Below are positions 1 to 7,749 of a stretch of 46,007 nt of DNA, one piece after another (the stretch's first letter is position 1; each line of letters starts with the position of its first letter). A program made the position numbers and the translations under genes. The notes beneath the pieces were generated by a model, which was not told the origin of the DNA, ran no database searches, and worked only from the letters and a program-made list of their open reading frames with translations. Source of the stretch: Spirochaetota bacterium (lineage in GTDB: Bacteria > Spirochaetota > Spirochaetia > Treponematales > UBA12059); assembly GCA_029547205.1 (NCBI GenBank), contig JAKPPT010000151.1, forward strand, positions 1 to 46,007, in the 5' to 3' direction.

Positions 1-90
<90 letters not shown>

Positions 91-234
91 TTTTTTTATT
101 GCAATAAGGTAGAAAGTGAAATGATCTTAAAACGATAATTAAAAATGTTTATGTTGAACTGTTAAAAATTGTTATTTACTAACTATAATTAATAATAGCC
201 ATTTTAACCAATTAAAAAAAATACAATAAAAATT

Positions 235-262
235 TTGACACCCAATTCCTTTATTCTATAAT
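235..262 (+). promoter_or_regulatory. Sigma-70-type promoter of the S51 lipoprotein gene
   Basis: A perfect TTGACA (235-240) and a perfect TATAAT (257-262) are separated by 16 bases in AT-rich DNA. This predicts a start near 269 and a leader of about 40 bases before the ATG at 310. It is the closest match to consensus in the window, so the gene is probably well expressed. Confidence 0.8.
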
Positions 263-309
263 GTGCATAAACATTGCATGTCTATGCAGTGCCATGAATG
301 GAGGTTGGT

Positions 310-1422
310 ATGAAAAGGCTGTCATGTTTAGTATTAGGTATGTGCTGTGTTTTACTCTGTGTGTCTGTGATAAGTTGTGCTCAGCCAGTTTTAGAGCAAC
401 CAGCAATTGCTGATAGTAATGAAGAAGTAACGATGAGAGCCACAGCATCTGAACCTGACCCGGGTTCGGTACCCTCCGGACTCAAAGTCTACGTGACCGG
501 AAATCCAACATGGGTAGTAAAATCTACGAGCAAGGCTCTTATGCTACAGGGTGGTGGGCTTGATTGCGATGATGCGTTTCTCTGGCTCATAAGTAAAGGT
601 GGCGGTGGTGATTTTGTAGTATTGAGAGCTGATGATTCTAATGGATACAATGATTGGATTTATAATACCTTTGGGGGTGTCGATTCTGTTCATACACTCG
701 TTGTTAATAGCAGGACCCTGGCTGATACATTCTACGTCGAGACGGTCATTAAAAACGCTGAGGCAGTTTTTATCGCTGGAGGCGATCAGTACCTGTATTA
801 TTCCTATTGGAAGGGTACAAAGCTAGAAACTGCCTTAAACTATGTAGCGAATACGAAAAAAGTTCCTATTGGCGGCACGAGTGCGGGAATGCATGTGCTT
901 GGCGGATACGATTATATACCGTTCGGAACTGCAGTGATTTCTTCCGAAGCGCTCAAAAACCCATATAACGCTAACATGAACTATATCAAGAACGATTTCT
1001 TGAGTTCCATGATGTATATGCAGAACGTCGTATTGGATACGCATTTTTACGAACGAGATAGGATGGGTCGGTTCATTACTTTTATGGCTCGAGTTATAAA
1101 AGATTATGCTGTTCCTTACTATTCTATAAAAGGTATAGCCTGTGATGAAGAAACTGCAGTTTGTATAGACGAAACTGGAATAGGAAAAGTTTTTGGCTCA
1201 GGTTATGCATTTTTTACTATAGGCAACAAAGCCATAGAGCGATGCGTGTCCGGTAAAACCTTAGACTGGTATGGCAGCAAGCAAGCTGTAAAATGTTGGA
1301 GGATAGAAGGGACAAGCACCGGAAGTAAAACGTTCAATCTTGTTTCGTGGACCACAAGCAGTGTGAGTCCATACTATATCTATGTGGATTATGGAAAGCT
1401 ATATCCGACTAATCCATATTAA
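310..1422 (+). CDS. Exported cyanophycinase-like S51 family lipoprotein
   Basis: This 370-residue protein begins with a lipoprotein signal (basic start, hydrophobic stretch, V-I-S-C lipobox with Cys23). The GGAGG at 300-304 selects the ATG at 310 over the upstream in-frame ATG at 298. The body matches peptidase family S51 (cyanophycinase, alpha-aspartyl dipeptidase): an AGGDQ block, the nucleophile elbow GGTSAG with the presumed catalytic Ser near residue 191, a DTHFYERDRMGR block like the DQHF..RGR.GR of cyanophycinases, and a G-I-A-C-D-E-E-T-A block. It probably cleaves aspartyl peptides or a cyanophycin-like polymer outside the cytoplasm, but the substrate is inferred. It stands alone between the rRNA operon and the convergent trpB2 gene. 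Confidence 0.8.
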   Translation: MKRLSCLVLGMCCVLLCVSVISCAQPVLEQPAIADSNEEVTMRATASEPDPGSVPSGLKVYVTGNPTWVVKSTSKALMLQGGGLDCDDAFLWLISKGGGGDFVVLRADDSNGYNDWIYNTFGGVDSVHTLVVNSRTLADTFYVETVIKNAEAVFIAGGDQYLYYSYWKGTKLETALNYVANTKKVPIGGTSAGMHVLGGYDYIPFGTAVISSEALKNPYNANMNYIKNDFLSSMMYMQNVVLDTHFYERDRMGRFITFMARVIKDYAVPYYSIKGIACDEETAVCIDETGIGKVFGSGYAFFTIGNKAIERCVSGKTLDWYGSKQAVKCWRIEGTSTGSKTFNLVSWTTSSVSPYYIYVDYGKLYPTNPY

Positions 1423-1467
1423 TAAATAAATATAGTTATAAAAAAGTAATAGTAAATAAATAACAGG

Positions 1468-1499
1468 AAGGCTGTCTTTAGATATAAAGACAGCCTTTT
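1468..1499 (+). terminator. Intrinsic terminator after the S51 lipoprotein gene
   Basis: A 13-bp perfect stem (AAGGCTGTCTTTA at 1468-1480 with its complement at 1485-1497) closes a GATA loop and runs into TTTT. It lies 45 bases after the stop codon. The convergent trpB2 gene ends at 1536, so the hairpin may also serve that strand, although the minus-strand U tract is poor. Confidence 0.85.
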
Positions 1500-1535
1500 A
1501 ACTACAGCCAGTTTTATTTCTAGCTGTACTGCTCT

Positions 1536-2789
1536 TCAATGATCGATGTAAGCGTTGAGATCAAAATGGCCATGTCCTGAAAGCGTAAAAATAATTGTTT
1601 TACCATTGTTTTTCTTAGCTTCACTAATTGCACATGCAATGGCATGAGAAGATTCTGGTGCAGGAACAACACCTTCGGTAAGTGCAAAAGTTTTACCTGC
1701 GGTAAGAACATCGTTTTGATTATAAGCAACAGCTTCTATGTAGCCATCATGCAAAAGCTTTGATACAATGGGGCTAGCGCCATGGTACCGCAGTCCGCCT
1801 GCATGAATTGCGGGAGGCATAAAATCTTTTCCAAGTGTATACATCTTCATGAGCGGTGTATACCCGGCAGTATCTCCTGAATCATATCGGTATTCTCCTT
1901 TTGTTAAACTGGGACAACTTTCAGGTTCTACTGCGATGAATTTAATATTTCGCCCTTCAAGCTTATCGGGGAAAAAAGGAAAAATTGTTCCTCCAAAATT
2001 CGAGCCACCTCCATGACACCCGATGATTGTATCAGGAACTATATCAGCCTTTTTGCATTGTGCTTTAAGCTCTAGTCCGATAATCGTTTGGTGCAGGAGT
2101 ACATGATTGAGTACACTGCCCAGTGCGTATTTTGCATGTTTTGTTGTTGTAACTGACTCAATTGCTTCAGAAATTGCGATACCAAGACTCCCTGGATTAT
2201 CAGTACTATATCGTTTCCCGCACTCTGTCAGTGAACTTGGACTTGCTGAAACATCACCGCTGAATAAGTGCATCAGTTTTTTTCTAAAAGGTTTTTGCTC
2301 GTAACTAACGCGAACCATAAATACCTTAACAGCAATACCAAGTTTTTTCCCGGCATATGAGAGTGCGCTGCCCCATTGGCCTGCACCTGTTTCCGTCACG
2401 AGCGTCTTAACACCAGCAAGCTTATTGTAATAGGCCTGAGGTAAAGCTGTATTAACTTTATGACTTCCTGTTGGACTTAAACCCTCATGTTTGTAGTAAA
2501 TTTTGCAATTAGTTTTAAGGTATTCTTCCAGAAAAACAGCTCGTATAAGAGGAGATGGACGATACACAAAGTACTCACGCAAAACAGCTTCTGGAATAGG
2601 GACATAGCGTTCGTGACTCATTTCCTGTTCAAGGAGTGTTTCTGGAAAGATAGCCAGTAGCTTTTCTGGTGCTATTGGTTTCATTGTTGCAGGATCTAAT
2701 GGTGGATCGAGTGGATTGGGAAGATCTGCAAGCACGTTGTAGTAGGCATCTGGCATTTCGTCAGGCTTCAGTGTGATTGTTTCTCGCAT
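1536..2789 (-). CDS. trpB: Tryptophan synthase beta subunit, TrpB2 type
   Basis: This 417-residue PLP enzyme condenses indole with L-serine to give tryptophan. The TrpB2 subtype is recognised by the long N-terminal extension and the wording of its motifs: PLP lysine in GSHKVNTA (Lys111), the catalytic Glu in ETGAGQWG (Glu133), and the cofactor phosphate loop HGGGSNFGG. The start is set by AGGAG eight bases upstream of the ATG. No trpA or other trp gene is visible nearby, so it may use free or salvaged indole rather than channelled indole; that role is inferred. It is preceded by a promoter, a Trp-Trp leader peptide and an attenuator hairpin (2816-2991), so expression probably responds to charged tRNA-Trp. 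Confidence 0.93.
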   Translation of the reverse strand: MRETITLKPDEMPDAYYNVLADLPNPLDPPLDPATMKPIAPEKLLAIFPETLLEQEMSHERYVPIPEAVLREYFVYRPSPLIRAVFLEEYLKTNCKIYYKHEGLSPTGSHKVNTALPQAYYNKLAGVKTLVTETGAGQWGSALSYAGKKLGIAVKVFMVRVSYEQKPFRKKLMHLFSGDVSASPSSLTECGKRYSTDNPGSLGIAISEAIESVTTTKHAKYALGSVLNHVLLHQTIIGLELKAQCKKADIVPDTIIGCHGGGSNFGGTIFPFFPDKLEGRNIKFIAVEPESCPSLTKGEYRYDSGDTAGYTPLMKMYTLGKDFMPPAIHAGGLRYHGASPIVSKLLHDGYIEAVAYNQNDVLTAGKTFALTEGVVPAPESSHAIACAISEAKKNNGKTIIFTLSGHGHFDLNAYIDH

Positions 2790-2815
2790 AGTGTTTCTCC
2801 TTTCATGCTAAGAAA

Positions 2816-2848
2816 TAAAAAAAGCCGGGTATGAAGTTCATACCCGGC
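2816..2848 (-). terminator. Attenuator terminator in the trpB2 leader
   Basis: Read on the minus strand, GCCGGGTATG (2848-2839), loop AACTT and the complement (2833-2824) form a 10-bp GC-rich stem that runs straight into seven T. It lies between the promoter and trpB2, so it would stop transcription before the gene unless an alternative pairing prevents it. The plus strand lacks a U tract on the other side, so the hairpin acts in the direction of trpB2. Confidence 0.88.
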
Positions 2849-2910
2849 AATTGTCCGCTATAAAAATTTAAGCCTAATGCATATCAACATAAGGCGGACA
2901 ATTGCCCGCC
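2846..2910 (-). promoter_or_regulatory. Competing leader pairings (antiterminator) of the trp attenuator
   Basis: On the minus strand GGCAATTGTCCGC (2906-2894) is a perfect 13-base complement of 2858-2846. The last three bases of that second arm are the first three of the terminator stem. A competing local hairpin pairs GGCGG (2910-2906) with CCGCC (2897-2893). This gives the classical arrangement in which segment 2 pairs either with segment 1 or with segment 3. The first arm begins just after the two Trp codons of the leader peptide, where a stalled ribosome would cover segment 1. Confidence 0.72.
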
Positions 2911-2954
2911 AGCCACCATGAGAATTGTGCAAAAAGGCTTAATGCTTGTATCAT
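2874..2954 (-). CDS. trpL: trp leader peptide with tandem Trp codons
   Basis: A 26-codon reading frame runs from ATG at 2954 to TAG at 2874. Codons 13 and 14 are TGG TGG (2918-2913), the only Trp codons in the frame. They sit directly before the segment that can pair either locally or with the antiterminator arm. This is the signature of ribosome-mediated trp attenuation. An in-frame ATG also occurs at 2960, but the predicted transcription start at about 2956 would exclude it and leave only a two-base leader before the ATG at 2954. No Shine-Dalgarno sequence is visible, consistent with near-leaderless translation. The peptide itself is not expected to have a function. Confidence 0.78.
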   Translation of the reverse strand: MIQALSLFAQFSWWLAGNCPPYVDMH

Positions 2955-2962
2955 ATACATCA

Positions 2963-2991
2963 CTTATATAGTGGATTTATCTAATTGTCAA
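2963..2991 (-). promoter_or_regulatory. Promoter of the trpL-trpB2 transcript
   Basis: On the minus strand, TTGACA (2991-2986) and TATAAG (2968-2963) are separated by exactly 17 bases. The predicted start is the A near 2956, two bases before the leader-peptide ATG. Confidence 0.75.
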
Positions 2992-3119
2992 GCATGAAGA
3001 TTTAAGGTTATAACTAGAAATAACAATTGCACTACATTTATCTTGCATTCCGATTATATACTTGATTTCATTCTCAAATATATTTTAAGCTGTAGGTAAT
3101 AGAGGGGATACATAATTAT

Positions 3120-3827
3120 ATGAATAAACGTATTGGAATTATTATTGCTGTCGAAGCCGAAGCTCATGCGATTCTTGCAAGCAATAAATTCGAGTTTGAA
3201 AAACATATGAGCATATGGAAATCAAAGCAATATCCTGTTGATATTATTCTTTCTGGTGTAGGTAAAGTGCTGGCATCATGGGCGCTTATGACCCTGGAGG
3301 CATCGGGATCATATTCCTGGTACTGTTCATTAGGCACTTCGGGTAGTCTGGGAACCGAAGCAATCGGTTCACTGTATTTCTGTACGGAATTTGCAGAATG
3401 GGATATGGATATTCGTCCCCTCGGATTTAAGCGCGGAATCACAGCGTATGAAAATCAGAATAATCCTCTCTATGCAACAATGCATGACACCCTGGCAAAT
3501 AAAATTCAAACTATCTCGGGTGTTAAAAAAAAAGCTCTGGTACTTTCTGGAGATAGCTTTATTGCAGATAATTCACTGAGCAACGAACTAAAGAAAGATT
3601 TTGCACATGATCTTCCTATTTTAGTTGATATGGAAAGTGCAGCGCTTGCAAAAATATGTTCGTTACGTCTCCACAAACCGTATTGTGCATTTCGCTGGAT
3701 AACTGACAATGCCAATAAAGATGCCAGTAACAACTGGCAGGAAAATGTTCAAAGAGCGTCCGAAGATTTTAAAACGTTGCTCGAACACATTGTGCATGCG
3801 ACAGGCAAGGGGCTGATAGACCTGTAG
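3120..3827 (+). CDS. mtnN: 5'-methylthioadenosine/S-adenosylhomocysteine nucleosidase family protein
   Basis: The 235-residue protein belongs to the nucleoside phosphorylase/MTAN (Pfs) superfamily. It has the N-terminal GIIIAVEAE strand with the acidic residue used for water activation, a SGVGK loop, the ribose-binding VDMESAAL motif, and RWITDNAN with the conserved catalytic Asp. The expected reaction is hydrolysis of MTA or SAH to adenine and the thioribose sugar, which feeds methyl recycling and, in some bacteria, autoinducer precursors. It is slightly diverged, so a related nucleosidase role cannot be excluded. An AGAGGGGA Shine-Dalgarno precedes the ATG. The gene converges on rsmE. Confidence 0.82.
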   Translation: MNKRIGIIIAVEAEAHAILASNKFEFEKHMSIWKSKQYPVDIILSGVGKVLASWALMTLEASGSYSWYCSLGTSGSLGTEAIGSLYFCTEFAEWDMDIRPLGFKRGITAYENQNNPLYATMHDTLANKIQTISGVKKKALVLSGDSFIADNSLSNELKKDFAHDLPILVDMESAALAKICSLRLHKPYCAFRWITDNANKDASNNWQENVQRASEDFKTLLEHIVHATGKGLIDL

Positions 3828-3865
3828 CAGTCTGATAGATCTTTAGCAGGCTGATTAAATTAGCA
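3811..3865 (+). repeat. Three degenerate 17-19 base tandem repeats across the mtnN stop codon
   Basis: Three imperfect copies follow each other: GGCTGATAGACCTGTAGCA (3811-3829), a close copy at 3830-3848, and a shorter copy at 3849-3865. The first copy contains the last codons and the TAG stop of mtnN, so slippage here would alter only the tail and the 3' UTR. Confidence 0.6.
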
Positions 3866-3903
3866 GGCCAATTGCGTTATAGTAATATAACAAAAAAAGT
3901 TTT

Positions 3904-4653
3904 TTACAAATATCCGAGTTTTGCAGCAAGTATCGCGAGCGCTACTGTACAGGCGGTTTCTGTTCGCAAGATTCTTGTTCCAAGACCCACTCGCTTAAAG
4001 CCATGCTCTTCAAGCAGTGATACTTCATGCTCAGTCCAACCTCGTTCACTGCCAATTGCGAGTACTATTGGAATGTGGGGATCGATCTCCAGTTTCCCAA
4101 GACTGGTGCAAGCTATACTGCTACCATTGTTTTGATTCTCTGGATGTAATACTATTTTTTGCGCAGCGAAAAATTGTTCTTTTTCATTTGTGAGTGCTTT
4201 TTGCAGAGACCAATATTTCGAGACATGAGGTATACAGGGATTTCCTGCCTGTTCTGCTCCTTCGAACAAATTTTCAACATATTCGTTCTCTTTAAAGAAG
4301 GTGCTTTCTCTGTAGGATTTTTCCCCTAATTCTGTTCCTGTCAGAATAATGCTTGCAATTCCAAGGCTTGTACAGTCTTTGAAGATTCGCTTTGCTTGAA
4401 TAGGTCGTGGAAAACCAAGCAGCAGCGTGAGGGGGAGCGGTGGTACAGGTTCACCATCGGGAATATAGGTAACGGTAACTTCGGAGTCAGTAATGTTCGT
4501 TAGTACAGCATGCCCGATCGATGTATTGATGACACCTGCTTTAAAAGTATCTCCCTGTTTTTTATTGAGAACGGTGAGCACATGCTGGATGCGCCTATCG
4601 GCTCGGGGAATAGGGGATACAAGCTCATGATCATGAAACAGCACAATATTCAT
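3904..4653 (-). CDS. rsmE: 16S rRNA (uracil-1498-N3)-methyltransferase RsmE
   Basis: This 249-residue protein has the N-terminal PUA-like domain and the C-terminal SPOUT knot of RsmE. The diagnostic C-terminal signature is present: LAIGSERGWTEHEV (the usual IGPEGG loop) followed by LGTRILRTETA. It methylates U1498 of 16S rRNA using SAM. The gene follows fabV by 58 bases in the same direction and may be the last gene of that transcript. It has only a weak ribosome binding site. Its stop lies 76 bases from that of the convergent mtnN. Confidence 0.93.
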   Translation of the reverse strand: MNIVLFHDHELVSPIPRADRRIQHVLTVLNKKQGDTFKAGVINTSIGHAVLTNITDSEVTVTYIPDGEPVPPLPLTLLLGFPRPIQAKRIFKDCTSLGIASIILTGTELGEKSYRESTFFKENEYVENLFEGAEQAGNPCIPHVSKYWSLQKALTNEKEQFFAAQKIVLHPENQNNGSSIACTSLGKLEIDPHIPIVLAIGSERGWTEHEVSLLEEHGFKRVGLGTRILRTETACTVALAILAAKLGYL

Positions 4654-4711
4654 ATAAAGCTACTCTTGCAGTATGACGATATGCTAAAACTATAAACTGT
4701 TAGCAGTTCCA

Positions 4712-5908
4712 TCAATCATACTGGACACGAGCATGATAATCGACACCGGGTACATCAAATCCGTTAGCCTGGAGAAAATCAGTTTTAAAGCCCAGAATAT
4801 CTGTTGTGAGCATCAGATTGGCTTCGGTTGCATAGATCATCTGTGTTGCAGTAAGCTTTTGAACGTCATCCCTCATTTCCCAATCATCCATGCGGATTCT
4901 GTTTTCTCCATCGAGAGGAATGTATGGTGCAAGCAGACGATCCCGGTAGAGCCGAATCATCTGATCGGTACAATCTTCATGGAGGTGCATTTCTTTCATG
5001 ATTCGATACAGTGCAGAAATGTAAAGCGGGATTACAGGAATGACGGCACTGGAGCGGGTAACGAGTGCCTTATTGATTGACACATATGCGTGTCCGCCGG
5101 AAGTGCGCAATGATTCATCGATTCTGTGTGCAGTTTCTTCGAGATGCGTTTTAGCTCTCCCTATTGTACCATCACGGTATATTGGCCATGAGTGTTCAGG
5201 ACCGATATAAGAGTATGCGAGTGTTATGCAGTCAGGAGCGAGGACTCCGGCTTCACCGAGCGCTCGTATCCAGAGTTCCCAATCTTCGCCGCCCATTACT
5301 TTAACGGTTGCCTCAATTTCTTCTGTTGTGGCGGGCTGTACCGTCAGCTCATGAAATTCGTAGGTAACAAGATCGATCGTTTTTCCAATAAACGGTTTAC
5401 CAATCGGTTTGATTGCAGACCGGTACATAATGCCGGTTTTAGGATCGGTTCGTACCGGACTTGCAAGGCTATAAATAACTTGATCAAAAACGAGATTATC
5501 GCGTTTTGCAAGTTCGATAACTCGGTTGCGCGTTTCATCAGCAAATGCATCGGCATTGAGTGTTACACTATATAGGCCTTCGGATTTTGCAAGAAAATCA
5601 AATGATCGATTATTGTACCAGCCAGGTGATGCCGGCCGCTTATGTGTAGGTTCATTTTCGAATGATACTCCAACGGTATCAGCACCGCAGCCAAAAGCTG
5701 CAGTCATTCTGCTTGCAAGGCCATACCCCATGGAACAACCGAGAACCAATACGGTTTTAGGAAGTTTTTTTTGCGAGAGTGATGCAGCACCAACCATGGC
5801 ACCTCGTGATGCCATGGTGCGGCGCTTAAATGTTTCCATCATTTTTGCAAGACCGACAGGATGTGCGTTAAGGCAGATATTCCCGCGGATTTGTGGTTTA
5901 ACAAGCAT
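4712..5908 (-). CDS. fabV: Trans-2-enoyl-ACP/CoA reductase FabV
   Basis: A 398-residue single-domain reductase of the FabV/TER family, the type known from Treponema denticola and Vibrio. The Rossmann dinucleotide loop reads GCSMGYG (residues 57-63). The catalytic Y-x8-K motif is complete (Tyr244 to Lys253, Y-RDGTIGRA-K). It reduces trans-2-enoyl thioesters with NAD(P)H, the last step of each fatty-acid elongation cycle. It is the only enoyl reductase in this cluster; no fabI or fabK is visible. The ATG overlaps the fabZ stop (TAATG) and a GGAG lies just upstream, so translation is probably coupled. Confidence 0.96.
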   Translation of the reverse strand: MLVKPQIRGNICLNAHPVGLAKMMETFKRRTMASRGAMVGAASLSQKKLPKTVLVLGCSMGYGLASRMTAAFGCGADTVGVSFENEPTHKRPASPGWYNNRSFDFLAKSEGLYSVTLNADAFADETRNRVIELAKRDNLVFDQVIYSLASPVRTDPKTGIMYRSAIKPIGKPFIGKTIDLVTYEFHELTVQPATTEEIEATVKVMGGEDWELWIRALGEAGVLAPDCITLAYSYIGPEHSWPIYRDGTIGRAKTHLEETAHRIDESLRTSGGHAYVSINKALVTRSSAVIPVIPLYISALYRIMKEMHLHEDCTDQMIRLYRDRLLAPYIPLDGENRIRMDDWEMRDDVQKLTATQMIYATEANLMLTTDILGFKTDFLQANGFDVPGVDYHARVQYD

Positions 5909-6351
5909 TACTGTTCAGCTCCTACAATGCAAGTCCATTCGGCTTCTATAGCTATTTCTCCCTGTACGTATCCAACACCTTTTTGTTTAATAACACGAGG
6001 GCTTGCCCGGAGGTTGGTAATTTCCATTTCAAATACATCTCCTGGCCGAACCTGTCGTTTAAATTTTACATTGTTAACACCAGCAAGAAAAAATGTTCCT
6101 GCAGCAGAAATGCCCATAAGTTTAACACCGACGCCGCCTGCTTGTGCCATGGTTTCAATGAGAATCACGCCAGGAACAATTGGATAGTGGGGGAAATGTC
6201 CCGGAAAGAAAAATTCACTTTCTTTCCATGTTCTCACTCCCCGAATAGTATCAGGACCTGTTATGGTTACCTCATCAACAAAAAGAAAAGGATCCCGGTG
6301 GGGAAGGAATGTTTCAATTTCTTTGCGGCCGGCTTTCTGTCCGATGCTCAT
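5908..6351 (-). CDS. fabZ: 3-hydroxyacyl-ACP dehydratase FabZ
   Basis: A 147-residue hot-dog-fold dehydratase. The family opening PHRDPFLFVDEV, the catalytic His52 in PGHFP and the catalytic Glu66 in LIETMAQAGG are all present, and the length is typical. It removes water from 3-hydroxyacyl-ACP. Its ATG overlaps the fabF stop (ATGA) and its stop overlaps the fabV start by one base, so the three genes are tightly coupled. Confidence 0.95.
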   Translation of the reverse strand: MSIGQKAGRKEIETFLPHRDPFLFVDEVTITGPDTIRGVRTWKESEFFFPGHFPHYPIVPGVILIETMAQAGGVGVKLMGISAAGTFFLAGVNNVKFKRQVRPGDVFEMEITNLRASPRVIKQKGVGYVQGEIAIEAEWTCIVGAEQ

Positions 6352-7589
6352 TCGTACTTCCTCATAACTAAACAGCCATTGTGTCCACCAAAACCAAGTG
6401 AGGCACTTGCTGCAGCGGTAATTGTTCCTTTGATACCTTTATTGGGAACATAATCAAGGTCGCATGCAGGATCGGGTTCATCCAGGTTAATTGTGGGCGG
6501 GAAAAATCCATCTCGTATTGCAAGCACACACACGATTGCCTCTACTGCACCTGCTGCGGCGATGAGGTGTCCGGTCATACTCTTTGTTGATGAAATTTTA
6601 AGCTTATATGCATGGTCGCCAAATGCTTTTTTTACCATCATGGTTTCAGTTGGATCGTTTATCTGGGTACTTGTGCCATGAGCATTGTAGTATTGGATAT
6701 CCTCTGGCTTAAGACCGGCATCCTGGATAGCGAGGCTGATGGCTTTAGCGCCGCCAATACCCTCTGGGTGCGGAGCTGTAAGATGGTAGGCATCAGCTGT
6801 AGCGCCATAACCAGCTAATTCAGCATAAATTTTAGCGCCACGTTTCTTCGCGTGCTCCTCACTTTCAAGAATTAATATTCCTGCTCCTTCTGCCATAACA
6901 AATCCATCACGATTTTTATCAAACGGACGGGAGGCTTTAGTAGGATTGTCATTGTATGCAGTGGAGAGCGCTTTAAGCATGCAGAAGCCGCCCATGCTAA
7001 ACTCGGTTATTGCAGCTTCTGTACCACCGGTAATGACAACATCGGCTCGACCGGAACGAATAAGATCAAGTGCTAGTCCAATAGCATCAGTGCCCGATGA
7101 ACAGGCGGTTGCATTAGTCAGTGCCGGTCCATGAAGCTGTAACTGCATTGCAATGTTACCAGCTGCTTCATTCATGATCATGAGCGGAACAGTCATAGGG
7201 AGCATACGATCTGGACCTGATTCGAGCATTTTCTTATGGCTTTCTTCAAATATTTCAATACCGCCGATACCGTTTCCTAAAATAACCCCGGTTGTATCTG
7301 GATTGAAATCACCATCCTTAAGCCCTGAATCTCTCCATGCCTGGACTGCTGCTGCAACCGCATACTGGGTAAAGAGTGCCATTTTGCGCGCATCCTTTTT
7401 ATCCATGTACTGGGTTGGATCGAAGTTTTTTACTTCGCCAGCAATTTTTGCATCGAGCCGGGATGGATCAAAATGTGTGATACGGTCAATACCGCATTTC
7501 CCTTCCTGAATGTTCTTCCAGAATGTATCAATATCATTGCCAAGTGGGCTGATAACACCCATACCGGTAATAACAACCTTCTTTTTCAT
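6348..7589 (-). CDS. fabF: 3-oxoacyl-ACP synthase II FabF
   Basis: A 413-residue condensing enzyme with the complete Cys-His-His triad: Cys163 in TACSSGTDA, His304 in NAHGTST, and His341 in SMTGHLIAAAG, with the conserved Lys336 before it. It elongates acyl-ACP with malonyl-ACP. The start was set at the ATG at 7589 because GAGGAGG lies six bases upstream; the longer frame would begin at a TTG inside that ribosome binding site. It is separated from fabH by 160 bases that hold an inverted repeat and could carry an internal promoter. Confidence 0.96.
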   Translation of the reverse strand: MKKKVVITGMGVISPLGNDIDTFWKNIQEGKCGIDRITHFDPSRLDAKIAGEVKNFDPTQYMDKKDARKMALFTQYAVAAAVQAWRDSGLKDGDFNPDTTGVILGNGIGGIEIFEESHKKMLESGPDRMLPMTVPLMIMNEAAGNIAMQLQLHGPALTNATACSSGTDAIGLALDLIRSGRADVVITGGTEAAITEFSMGGFCMLKALSTAYNDNPTKASRPFDKNRDGFVMAEGAGILILESEEHAKKRGAKIYAELAGYGATADAYHLTAPHPEGIGGAKAISLAIQDAGLKPEDIQYYNAHGTSTQINDPTETMMVKKAFGDHAYKLKISSTKSMTGHLIAAAGAVEAIVCVLAIRDGFFPPTINLDEPDPACDLDYVPNKGIKGTITAAASASLGFGGHNGCLVMRKYE

Positions 7590-7619
7590 GCATTTCCTCC
7601 TCAAATTGGTGCTTGAGTT

Positions 7620-7657
7620 ATACTGCAGAACCTACTATAGCATATTCTCTGCAGTAT
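7620..7657 (-). promoter_or_regulatory. Inverted repeat around a possible -10 box upstream of fabF
   Basis: ATACTGCAGA (7620-7629) and its exact complement (7648-7657) flank an 18-base spacer. On the minus strand the spacer contains TATAGT, a good -10 box. The arrangement resembles an operator around an internal promoter for fabF-fabZ-fabV. No convincing -35 box is seen, so it could equally be an mRNA hairpin. Confidence 0.45.
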
Positions 7658-7749
7658 CACTACTATACTTTTATATTACAGACTCACTGTTCTGTATGGT
7701 ACTAAAATATACCAGCCGTTTTCTCCTCATAAAAACTGCAAGTGCGAGA

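Noticed and set aside
2107-2304. Plus-strand frame of 65 codons within trpB2
   Set aside because: It has no ribosome binding site and is antisense to conserved trpB2 motifs.
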